The position numbers and the translations under genes were made by a program. From the NCBI GenBank assembly GCA_030592025.1, contig JAUUZX010000153.1:1-5454 (forward strand): 5,454 nt of DNA, in the 5' to 3' direction. Source of the stretch: a bacterium (GTDB taxonomy: Bacteria; Krumholzibacteriota; Krumholzibacteria; LZORAL124-64-63). Positions within the stretch are counted from its first letter, which is position 1; each line of letters starts with the position of its first letter. Shown piece by piece: positions 1 through 5,454 of the stretch. Under the pieces are notes generated by a model, which did not search any database, was not told where the DNA came from, and was given only the letters and a program-made list of their open reading frames with translations.

Positions 1-237
1 CGGATCTTCGAGGAATTCTACCGTTCGGCCGAGGCCCAGAAGGTCACGAACCTGGGCACCGGCCTCGGCCTGCCCATCGTGAAACGCTTCGTCACCGATC
101 TGGGGGGCGAGATCGACGTGACCAGCACCCCGGGCGCCGGCGCGACCTTCCGTGTCGTGCTGCCGCGCAACCCCCATCGTACGCACATCAGGGACGAAGA
201 CGACGCATCGTCGGCAACGAAGGGCACGGACACGTGA
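1..237 (+). CDS. Sensor histidine kinase, C-terminal fragment (5' end outside window)
   Basis: This is the last 78 codons of a gene that begins before the window. The visible part is the end of a HATPase_c (GHKL) ATP-binding domain. An F box (RIFEEFYR) sits at visible residues 1-8 and a G2 glycine box ([12 protein letters not shown]) at about 19-30. The typical closing strands [21 protein letters not shown] follow, where substrate-type kinases end. By family knowledge such a protein autophosphorylates a histidine and passes the phosphate to a response regulator. The sensor region, H box, N box and G1 box are off-window, so the stimulus and the membrane location cannot be told. After the domain come about 25 polar residues rich in D, E, S and T, probably a disordered tail. 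The stop TGA overlaps the GTG start of the next gene by 4 bases, which suggests coupling. A related GHKL protein that is not a histidine kinase is possible but less likely. Confidence 0.88.
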   Translation, partial: RIFEEFYRSAEAQKVTNLGTGLGLPIVKRFVTDLGGEIDVTSTPGAGATFRVVLPRNPHRTHIRDEDDASSATKGTDT

Positions 238-716
238 GCAGCGAACGCATCGAGTGCGGGGGTTTGATGGAGCGTGGCGGGTTGTGCCTGGTCGAGGTGC
301 TGGGGTTCGACTGGCGGCCCGGGGAGACCTGCGGCATCCTCGCCAAGTTCGGCGACGCCGGCATTTCCCTGTCTTACCTCAACGTGGGCCGCGATGCCCG
401 TGACCGGCGCAACATGGTGCTGTGCGTCAATCGCCAGGATCTGGAGAAGAGCCGGACCCTTCTCGAGGAGATCCGCGCCGAGTTCGTCCCCGAGTTGATC
501 GAGGTCCAGGAGCAGGTCGTGAAGCTGACCATCTACGGCCCCCACTTCAACGAGCGCTACGCTCTGGTGGCCCAGGTCTTCGCAGCTCTTTGCAGCCGTG
601 GTATCGAGGCCCGCACCGTGGGTTCCTCGGTGAACAGCATCTCGTTCGTGGTGGACGCCGTCGATCGGGAGCTGGCGATCGGCTGCCTGCGGGAGAAGTT
701 CGCGTGGCCGGAGTAG
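234..716 (+). CDS. Tandem ACT-domain protein, aspartokinase regulatory-domain-like
   Basis: This is a 160-residue soluble protein with two ACT-like units and no catalytic domain. Unit 1 lies at about residues 17-85, with the pattern of a strand, a helix ([16 protein letters not shown]), strands and a helix ([12 protein letters not shown]). Unit 2 lies at about 96-157 ([10 protein letters not shown], then a helix ending [12 protein letters not shown], then [18 protein letters not shown], then LREKF). The order of the two units, and the SxxSISFVVD...A...L...F ending in particular, resemble the C-terminal ACT pair of aspartate kinases. A full aspartokinase would be about 400 residues or more, so this is a free-standing regulatory module. 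ACT domains usually bind amino acids or other small ligands, but the ligand here is unknown. The GTG start at 234 overlaps the kinase stop (GTGA) and has a GAAGGG sequence 9 bases upstream. An ATG at 267 would give 149 residues and keep both units intact. Its coupling to a sensor kinase suggests a role in ligand sensing or signalling, which is inference. The start is less certain than the family. Confidence 0.8.
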   Translation: MSSERIECGGLMERGGLCLVEVLGFDWRPGETCGILAKFGDAGISLSYLNVGRDARDRRNMVLCVNRQDLEKSRTLLEEIRAEFVPELIEVQEQVVKLTIYGPHFNERYALVAQVFAALCSRGIEARTVGSSVNSISFVVDAVDRELAIGCLREKFAWPE

Positions 717-720
717 GGCG

Positions 721-1302
721 CTAGCCGAGACCGCGCCGCCGCCAGCGTCTGAGGGTCCGCAAGGTGCGGGTCACCACCACCACCACCACCACCAGGGCGA
801 CCAGGGGCAGCGCGATGGCCAGCACCGTGAGCCCCGTGGCCGCGCCGGTCTCGAAGGTGCTGAACACGGGGTTGCCCAGGCCGCCGGTGGCGGCGGTCGA
901 ACCCAACCGCAGCGCACCCGTCGCGCCCTGGATGAGGCCCGCGGTGCCGACGCCCACGATGATCGCCACGGTCCACCGGATCCACGGCGGCAACTCGACC
1001 AGGGTGGCGGCCATAAGGAGCGCGCCGGCAAACATGGCTGTCGGTTGGGCGGCCACGTCGAGCAGGTGATCGAACCAGGGGATGAAGTAGGCCGCGATCT
1101 CGAGCAGGGCGGCCAGGCCCAGGACGATGATGGCGGCGTCGGTTCCCAGCCAGGCGAAGCCCTCGGCCAGGGGCAGGTGCCCGGTGCGTGCGGCGATGGC
1201 GGCCAGCAGCATCGGCACGAAGACGCGGAAGCCCGTGGCGGCGGCCAGGCCCAGGCCCAGCGCGGCGGCGGTCAGCCATTCGAAGCCGGAGAGGGCCATC
1301 AT
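721..1302 (-). CDS. DUF4126-type polytopic inner-membrane protein, function unknown
   Basis: This is a 193-residue hydrophobic protein. About five membrane segments can be seen, near residues 11-38, 54-75, 86-103, 108-128 and 152-178. The tail LRTLRRWRRRGLG is strongly basic and probably cytoplasmic by the positive-inside rule. The patterns GLAAATGFRVFVPMLL, ARTGHLPLAEGFAWLG, FIPWFDHLLD and STAATGGLGNPVFS match my recollection of the DUF4126 family, whose function is not known to me. The length is normal for that family, so the gene looks complete. The ATG at 1302 overlaps the mogA stop as ATGA, and no good Shine-Dalgarno is visible, so translation is probably coupled to mogA. A second ATG follows immediately at 1299. 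The last helix holds seven consecutive valines encoded by a pure GTG repeat. Its place at the end of a Moco operon may mean a link to molybdate or cofactor metabolism, or only shared transcription. Confidence 0.85.
   Translation of the reverse strand: MMALSGFEWLTAAALGLGLAAATGFRVFVPMLLAAIAARTGHLPLAEGFAWLGTDAAIIVLGLAALLEIAAYFIPWFDHLLDVAAQPTAMFAGALLMAATLVELPPWIRWTVAIIVGVGTAGLIQGATGALRLGSTAATGGLGNPVFSTFETGAATGLTVLAIALPLVALVVVVVVVTRTLRTLRRWRRRGLG
772..792. repeat. (CAC)7 / (GTG)7 trinucleotide tract
   Basis: This is seven perfect CAC units on the + strand, in frame with the minus-strand DUF4126 gene as seven GTG valine codons (residues 171-177) in the last membrane helix. It is the only simple-sequence tract of this length that I see. 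Unit gain or loss would keep the frame and only change the helix length. No coding role exists on the + strand. Confidence 0.9.
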
Positions 1303-1792
1303 GGCGTGGCGCAGTCCGACGGATCCCCCTGGATCTTGGCGACGGCGTGGGGCACCGCCGACCACACGGCCCCGAGATTCTCCACGGCCGCGCGGGGGCT
1401 CCCGGGCAGGTTGATGATCAGCGCGCGCCGCCGCACCCCGGCCAACGCCCGGCTGATGATGGCGTGGGGCGACACCTTCATGCTCTCCCGCCGCATGGCC
1501 TCGCCGAACCCCGGCAACTCGTAATCGATGACCTCGCGGGTCGCCTCGGGGGTCACGTCCCTGGAAGAGACGCCGGTGCCGCCGCAGGTGATGACCAGGT
1601 CCCAGGCGTCGCCGTCGCAACCGTCCCGCAGGAAGCGGGCGATGGTCTCGCGTTCGTCGGGCAGGATCACGGTGTCGGTGACGGGTACATCCTGCTCGGC
1701 CAACCAGTCGCGCAGGGCGGGCCCGCTCCTGTCCTCGCGCTCGCCGCGGGAGCAACGGTCGCTCAGGACCAGGACCGTGACGCGCAGGTGGC

Positions 1793-1796
<4 letters not shown>
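1299..1796 (-). CDS. mogA: MogA/MoaB-family molybdopterin adenylyltransferase
   Basis: This 165-residue protein activates molybdopterin by adenylylation (MPT + ATP to MPT-AMP) ahead of molybdate insertion by MoeA, in the cytoplasm. Family motifs are clear. They include an N-terminal strand then SDRCSRG (12-18), PDE (46-48, matching the PDE of E. coli MogA), the nucleotide/MPT-binding stretch TCGGTGVSSRDVTPEAT (70-86), PGFGEAMRRESM (95-106) and the loop NLPGSPRAAVENL (129-141). Both conserved aspartates expected for catalysis are present (D47 and D80). The length fits compact MogA/MoaB proteins, which lack the longer E. coli MogA tail. The start ATG at 1796 overlaps the moaC stop (ATGA), and homology begins at once (MSHLRVTVLVLSD). 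An in-frame extension upstream is arginine/histidine-rich moaC shadow and was dropped. The stop overlaps the start of the DUF4126 gene. MoaB and MogA cannot be separated with certainty by eye. Activity as MogA is favoured because no other MogA-like gene is in the window. Confidence 0.93.
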
Positions 1797-2281
<485 letters not shown>

Positions 2282-2287
2282 CTCCTC
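2282..2287 (-). promoter_or_regulatory. moaC Shine-Dalgarno sequence that bears on the start codon
   Basis: GAGGAG lies in the 7-base gap between the moeA stop and the annotated moaC ATG. It touches the ATG with no spacer, which is too close for normal initiation. The in-frame GTG two codons on (2275-2273) is 6 bases away, the usual spacing. The site therefore favours the GTG unless another upstream sequence or ribosome re-initiation from moeA serves the ATG. Confidence 0.6.
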
Positions 2288-2288
2288 G

Positions 2289-3539
2289 CTAGCACTTGTC
2301 CCAGTCAATGAGCCAGGCCCGCAGCAGCTCGTCGGTCGACACATGATCGCTGTCGGCGGGCAACTCGGCCAGGATGTCCGCCGTGGCGAGCCCGCTGAGC
2401 ATGTGGGATTCCTGGGCCGTACTGAGGTCCGCCTGCAGTTTGTTCCCGGCCTGGACCAGACGCCCCCGCAGCCAATGGGCCCGCCCCCGGCGCTTGGCCT
2501 CGGGCTTGCGCAGGGAGACGGGCACCGTGCGGCCCGGCAGCACGCCGGCGCCCATCATGACGCCGATCAGGGGCTTCACGAGTTGGTGGAACGAGACCAG
2601 CGCCGACACCGGGTTGCCCGGCAGGCCGTACACCGGCACACCCTCCGGGTCTATTCCGAAGATGTTGGGCTTGCCCGGCTTGATGGCGACCCGTTGGAAG
2701 AGCTCGCGGACGCCCAACAATGAGCGCGCCCCGGCCACGTGGTCGTGGTCGCCGACGGACGCCCCGCCCACGGTGATGACGAGGTCCGAGGCGGCCAGGG
2801 CCGAAGCCAGGGTCCGCTGGAGGACACCGATGCTGTCCCGCACCCGGCGCACCCGCACCCGGTCGACACCCAGGGCCTGCAGCGCGGCGCTCAGGGCGGG
2901 CCCGTTGGCGTCGTAGATCTTGCCCATGTCCAGGGGCTTGCCCGGCGGGACGAGCTCGTCGCCCATGGTGATGACCGTCACCGTCGGCGCCCGCACGACC
3001 CGGGCTTCGGTCAGGCCCATGGCTGCCAGCAGGCCGACAACCGGTGGCGTGACCCGGGTGCCGGCCGGCAGGATCTCGTCACCCCGACGCAGCTCCTCGC
3101 CGGCGCGGCGGATGTGATCGCCCTGGGGCGCCCACGCGCGGAAGTCGGCCTCGTCGTCCTCGCAGTCCACGAACTCCTTCATGACCACCGTGTCGGCGCC
3201 GACGGGCAGGCGCCCTCCGGTGAAGACCTTCACGGTCTGGCCGGAGCGCAGTTTCAGCCGATCCGCCCCGCCGGCGGCCATCTCGCCGATGACCGCGAGG
3301 GTGACCGGTCGATCGGGGGAGGCTTCGAGGAGGTCGGAACTGCGCACGGCGAACCCGTCCATGGCCGACTGCTCGAAGCGGGGCAACTGGAAGCGCGCCT
3401 TGACCACCCGGGCCAGATAGCGGCCGTGGGCCCGGGGCAGGGGCAGGGTCTCGGCGTCCAGGGGGCGCACCGCGCTGGTGATGAGTTCAAGCGCTTCCTC
3501 GTAGGGGATCATCGCCGTGGGAGCATCGATTTTTGCCAT
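2289..3539 (-). CDS. moeA: Molybdopterin molybdenumtransferase MoeA
   Basis: This 416-residue cytoplasmic enzyme, close to the E. coli length of about 411, inserts molybdate into adenylylated molybdopterin and releases AMP. The full domain order is present. The N-terminal region contains PRFEQSAMDGFAVR (53-66), followed by KVFTGGRLPVGADTVVMKE (104-122) and GDHIRRAGEELRRGDEIL (140-157). The MPT-binding domain covers about 187-330, with TMGDEL (191-196), IYDANG (208-213), TVGGASVGDHDHV (256-268), IKPGKPNIFG (286-295) and GLPGNPVSALVSF (305-317). A C-terminal beta-barrel domain covers about 335-416. Residues implicated in catalysis in E. coli MoeA (the Asp of SAMDG, the Thr of FTG, the Glu after RRxGE, the Asp of GDE) are kept. 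The start ATG at 3539 lies 2 bases after the mobA stop and has an AGGAG at 5-base spacing. The open frame continues upstream into proline-rich shadow sequence, which is not part of the protein. It is the only moeA in the window. Confidence 0.96.
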   Translation of the reverse strand: MAKIDAPTAMIPYEEALELITSAVRPLDAETLPLPRAHGRYLARVVKARFQLPRFEQSAMDGFAVRSSDLLEASPDRPVTLAVIGEMAAGGADRLKLRSGQTVKVFTGGRLPVGADTVVMKEFVDCEDDEADFRAWAPQGDHIRRAGEELRRGDEILPAGTRVTPPVVGLLAAMGLTEARVVRAPTVTVITMGDELVPPGKPLDMGKIYDANGPALSAALQALGVDRVRVRRVRDSIGVLQRTLASALAASDLVITVGGASVGDHDHVAGARSLLGVRELFQRVAIKPGKPNIFGIDPEGVPVYGLPGNPVSALVSFHQLVKPLIGVMMGAGVLPGRTVPVSLRKPEAKRRGRAHWLRGRLVQAGNKLQADLSTAQESHMLSGLATADILAELPADSDHVSTDELLRAWLIDWDKC

Positions 3540-3541
3540 GA

Positions 3542-4168
3542 TCACTCCTGGGGGGACTCCGGGAGCCGGACGGCCAGCGCCGCCAGTTGCTCCGGACGGT
3601 TGAGGTTCAGGAAGCTCTCGCCTTCGGGGTCGAGGCGGCGGCATTGTTCTTCGTCCACGACCTGGGCGCCGAGGGTGGTCAGGGCCTTGATCAGGGAACG
3701 TTCGCCGTCCGCCAGGATCCTGGCGAGACGGCTTGCCGCCGCGGTCCGGTACACCCCCAGCAGGGGTTGCGGACGGCCCGCCCAGTGGGGGATCACGGCG
3801 GGGCTGTCGGGGGCGTCGATGGTGGCGAGATGCCGCAGGAGCGGCGTGCTGATCAGGGGTTGGTCACAGGCGACGACCCAGGCGCGATCGGTCGTGCAGG
3901 CCTCGAGCCCACGGATCACGCCCCGCAAGGGTCCGGCGGGCAGGCCCGGGTCGTCGTGGACGACCACATCGGTAGGCCAGCCGTCCGCCCCTTGTTCCTC
4001 GCGCACGACGAGGATGGTTGCCGTTCGCTCCTCGGGCAGGCGGGCCACCACGTGGTCCACCAGACGCTGCCCCTGCCAGACGACGAGGGACTTGTCCTGT
4101 TGTCCCCAGCGCGTCGAGAGGCCGCCGGCCAGGATGACCGCGGCCATTCCTGTTGTGGCGGGCGCCAT
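3542..4168 (-). CDS. mobA: Molybdenum cofactor guanylyltransferase MobA
   Basis: This 208-residue nucleotidyltransferase transfers GMP from GTP to Mo-molybdopterin, giving the guanine dinucleotide cofactor of DMSO-reductase-family enzymes. It has a Rossmann-like GT-A fold. The N-terminal signature LAGGLSTRWGQQDKSL (13-28) has the E. coli-type spacing before DK. ACDQPLI (100-106) supplies the metal-binding Asp, GRPQPLLGVYR (131-141) is the typical substrate loop, and NLNRPEQL (188-195) is the NxNxPE motif near the C-terminus. The signature carries Trp21 where Met is usual (RMG to RWG). The length is close to the E. coli protein (about 194), with a slightly longer tail. The ATG at 4168 is 3 bases after the MOSC stop, with only a weak upstream GACGG. 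A second Met at residue 8 directly precedes the core but has poor ribosome-site spacing. A related transferase adding CMP (MocA-like) is possible, but the QPL and NxNxPE patterns favour MobA. Confidence 0.92.
   Translation of the reverse strand: MAPATTGMAAVILAGGLSTRWGQQDKSLVVWQGQRLVDHVVARLPEERTATILVVREEQGADGWPTDVVVHDDPGLPAGPLRGVIRGLEACTTDRAWVVACDQPLISTPLLRHLATIDAPDSPAVIPHWAGRPQPLLGVYRTAAASRLARILADGERSLIKALTTLGAQVVDEEQCRRLDPEGESFLNLNRPEQLAALAVRLPESPQE
3545..3549 (-). promoter_or_regulatory. moeA Shine-Dalgarno sequence
   Basis: AGGAG lies inside the last codons of mobA, ending just before its TGA and 5 bases before the moeA ATG at 3539. It supports that ATG over the open frame further upstream. 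It also implies that moeA ribosomes load where mobA ribosomes terminate. Confidence 0.7.
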
Positions 4169-4171
4169 GTT

Positions 4172-4624
4172 TCAGCCGTCCGTCGCCGGGGTGTGGGACA
4201 GGGTCACATCCGCGCCCGTCGTCACATGGCCGCCGGTCATGACGCGGCAGAAGATCCCCTCGCGGGGCATGATGCAGTCGCCGGTGATCTCCCGGATGGC
4301 GCAACCGTGATGGCATTCCTTGCCGATCTGGGTCACCTCGAGGTCGACGGTCGCCCCGATCCTGACGCGGTCCCCCACGGTCACCGCGCCCAGGTCCAGG
4401 CCGGTGGTGACGAGGTTCTCGGCAAAGGCGCCGTCGGCCAGCGCGGGCATGAGGGCGCGCACCTTGGCGATGCTCTCACCGGGCAGCAGCGAGACCTGCC
4501 GGTGGCCCGGACCGGCGTGGGCGTCGCCGACGATGCCGTGGTCGGCGCGCAACTCGACGGTCGGCACCGGTTCCTTCACCGTGCCCTTTTTGCGGCTGAC
4601 GCAGATGGCTTCGATCCTTCCCAT
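4172..4624 (-). CDS. Stand-alone MOSC-domain protein
   Basis: This 150-residue protein consists almost wholly of a MOSC domain, the fold named after the C-terminal domain of Moco sulfurases. MOSC proteins are thought to bind Moco or carry sulfur for metal-sulfur centres, but the exact role of this small form is not established. Visible marks are VSRKKGTVK (9-17), HGIVGDAHAGPGHRQVSLL (29-47), AFAENLVTTGLDLG (66-79), GDRVRIG (84-90) and QIGKECHHGCAI (99-110), followed by GDCIMPREGIFCRV (115-128). Four cysteines sit in the C-terminal third (104, 108, 117, 126); one of them could be the persulfide or metal-binding residue. There is no signal peptide or membrane segment. The ATG at 4624 has a near-perfect AGGAGG at 4-base spacing, and homology starts at once (MGRIEAICVS). 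The reading frame continues upstream into the end of moaA and was trimmed. Its position between moaA and mobA supports a part in cofactor synthesis or delivery. Confidence 0.9.
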   Translation of the reverse strand: MGRIEAICVSRKKGTVKEPVPTVELRADHGIVGDAHAGPGHRQVSLLPGESIAKVRALMPALADGAFAENLVTTGLDLGAVTVGDRVRIGATVDLEVTQIGKECHHGCAIREITGDCIMPREGIFCRVMTGGHVTTGADVTLSHTPATDG

Positions 4625-4628
4625 GATA

Positions 4629-4634
4629 CCTCCT
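4629..4634 (-). promoter_or_regulatory. Strong Shine-Dalgarno sequence of the MOSC gene
   Basis: AGGAGG, a full anti-Shine-Dalgarno core match, stands 4 bases before the ATG at 4624 in the 28-base gap after moaA. It is the strongest ribosome site in the window. It fixes the MOSC start and suggests that translation here is initiated independently rather than only by coupling. Confidence 0.8.
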
Positions 4635-4652
4635 GTGGATCCTACCACGATC

Positions 4653-5454
4653 TCAACCTCCGATGCTGGCCATGCTCGTGCCTTCAATCGTGCTCAGGGC
4701 GGCCACGTGCCCGTTGATGTGACGCCGGGATACGGCTTCGGCGATGGCGCTGGTCAATTCCTCGTCGGAGCGTCCGTCGCGCACCATGGCCTTGAGGTCC
4801 AGGACCGGCGGTCCGTAGAGGCAGGTGCGCAGGCGGCCCCGGGCGTCCAGACGCAGCCGGTTGCAGGCGCCGCAGAAACTCCGGCTGTGACCCTCGATGA
4901 TGCCGACCCGTCCGGCGTGCCCGGGCACCCGGTAGATGCGGGCGACGTCACGGGCATCGGTGTCCTCGGGGGTCAGGGTGAACTGCTCGCCCATGCGCCG
5001 CAGGATCTCGCGGCCGTCCAGTGGTGCGTGGTGCTCACCCGGGGAACCGCTGAAGGGCATGGCCTCGATGAAGCGCACGGTGACGGGCAGGTCGCGGGTG
5101 AGTTCGACGAAATCCCCGAACTCCCCGTCGTTGAGCCCGGCCAGCACGACGACGTTGATCTTCAGGCCCAGCCCCCATTCGAGCACGGCGTCGATGGCGC
5201 GGCGAACGGTGTCGAAACCGTCCCGGCGCGTGATGCGCTGCCAGGTCGCGGGGTCCAGGGAATCCAGGCTGAGGTTGACCCGCCGCAGCCCGGCGGCCGC
5301 CAGGTCGTCGAGGTGCTGCTCCAGAAGCAGGCCGTTGGTCGTCAGGAGGATCTCGGGTCGGGGCGGCAGTTCGGCCAGGGCGGCCATGAAGGGCACGACA
5401 CCCTTGCGCACGAGGGGTTCGCCGCCGGTCACCCGGATCTTGCGGACGCCCAAG
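4653..5454 (-). CDS. moaA: GTP 3',8-cyclase MoaA (radical SAM), N-terminus outside window
   Basis: MoaA opens Moco synthesis by converting GTP to 3',8-cyclo-7,8-dihydro-GTP with S-adenosylmethionine radicals and two 4Fe-4S clusters. The visible 266 residues run to a natural stop. They include RVTGGEPLVRKG (7-18, the SAM-contacting GGE), LTTNGLLL (37-44), NLSLDSLDP (60-68), RFIEAMPFSG (127-136) and the second-cluster motif SFCGACNRLRL (192-202) completed by C211, giving C-x2-C-x13-C. The two Arg of NRLRL match the GTP-contacting arginines known in MoaA. The protein ends in the conserved GG needed for activity in known members. About 60-70 N-terminal residues, including the CxxxCxxC motif of the radical-SAM cluster, lie beyond the window edge. 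The TTG near the edge is an internal leucine codon, not the start. This is the first visible gene of the operon, so the promoter (and any Moco riboswitch) would be off-window. Confidence 0.96.
   Translation of the reverse strand, partial: LGVRKIRVTGGEPLVRKGVVPFMAALAELPPRPEILLTTNGLLLEQHLDDLAAAGLRRVNLSLDSLDPATWQRITRRDGFDTVRRAIDAVLEWGLGLKINVVVLAGLNDGEFGDFVELTRDLPVTVRFIEAMPFSGSPGEHHAPLDGREILRRMGEQFTLTPEDTDARDVARIYRVPGHAGRVGIIEGHSRSFCGACNRLRLDARGRLRTCLYGPPVLDLKAMVRDGRSDEELTSAIAEAVSRRHINGHVAALSTIEGTSMASIGG

Noticed and set aside
717..737. GGCGC...GCGCC inverted repeat as an intrinsic terminator
   Set aside because: It has only five base pairs, an 11-base loop and no following T-run on either strand. 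Such short GC repeats occur by chance in this composition.
772..792. Plus-strand CAC repeat that looks like a hexahistidine tag sequence
   Set aside because: It is the complement of seven GTG valine codons inside a complete DUF4126 gene. No vector sequence or plus-strand gene with homology surrounds it.
557..1279. 240-codon minus-strand frame crossing the convergent junction
   Set aside because: It is out of frame with the DUF4126 gene and antisense to the ACT gene. The Arg/Pro/Gly-rich product is typical of a shadow frame.
1303..1755. In-frame N-terminal extension of the DUF4126 gene back to 1755
   Set aside because: The extra 151 residues overlap mogA out of frame and are Arg/Gly-rich. 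The membrane protein homology starts at the ATG at 1302.
2739..4310. 523-codon open frame on the + strand opposite moeA and mobA
   Set aside because: It lies antisense to two well-conserved genes, and its translation is low-complexity (G, R, A, H, D) with no recognisable motif. Long antisense frames are expected at this G+C content.
4625..4652. Possible promoter or riboswitch in the moaA-MOSC gap
   Set aside because: The gap is only 28 bases and is filled by the ribosome site. No -10/-35 pair or structured leader can fit.
3587..4717. 376-codon open frame on the + strand across mobA, MOSC and the end of moaA
   Set aside because: It is antisense to three real genes, has compositionally biased protein (G, H, D, Q), and has no domain pattern.

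Overview
The window comes from a GC-rich genome (roughly 70 % G+C by eye, with strong third-position G/C bias). Start-to-stop overlaps, very short intergenic gaps and purine-rich Shine-Dalgarno sequences show that it is bacterial. The lineage cannot be fixed from these genes: the cofactor proteins are widespread, and nothing here is diagnostic for one phylum. No RNA genes, CRISPR arrays, insertion sequences or phage genes are visible. Coding density is close to 100 %, and no gap exceeds 28 bases.

Left block, + strand (1-716): the C-terminal end of a sensor histidine kinase (ATP-binding domain, F and G2 boxes) runs through a 4-base GTGA overlap into a small protein built of two ACT domains, similar to the regulatory tail of aspartokinases. 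These two genes look co-transcribed and translationally coupled.

Right block, - strand (5454-721): a tightly packed molybdenum cofactor (Moco) operon, read right to left: moaA (5' end outside the window), a MOSC-domain gene, mobA, moeA, moaC, mogA (MogA/MoaB family) and, at the distal end, a DUF4126-type polytopic membrane protein. Intergenic distances are 28, 3, 2 and 7 bases, then two ATGA overlaps. MoaA and MoaC make cyclic pyranopterin monophosphate from GTP. MPT synthase (MoaD/MoaE), which is not in the window, would convert it to molybdopterin. MogA adenylylates molybdopterin, MoeA inserts molybdate, and MobA attaches GMP to make the guanine dinucleotide form used by DMSO-reductase-family enzymes. 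The MOSC protein is a plausible Moco/sulfur handling factor, and the DUF4126 protein has no known role.

The two blocks converge, with only 4 bases between their stop codons. I see no clear new multi-gene system. The points most worth a second look are the DUF4126 membrane protein coupled to mogA, the kinase-coupled free-standing ACT pair, the cysteine-bearing MOSC protein inside the operon, a (GTG)7 tract in the last membrane helix of the DUF4126 gene, and an ambiguous moaC start.
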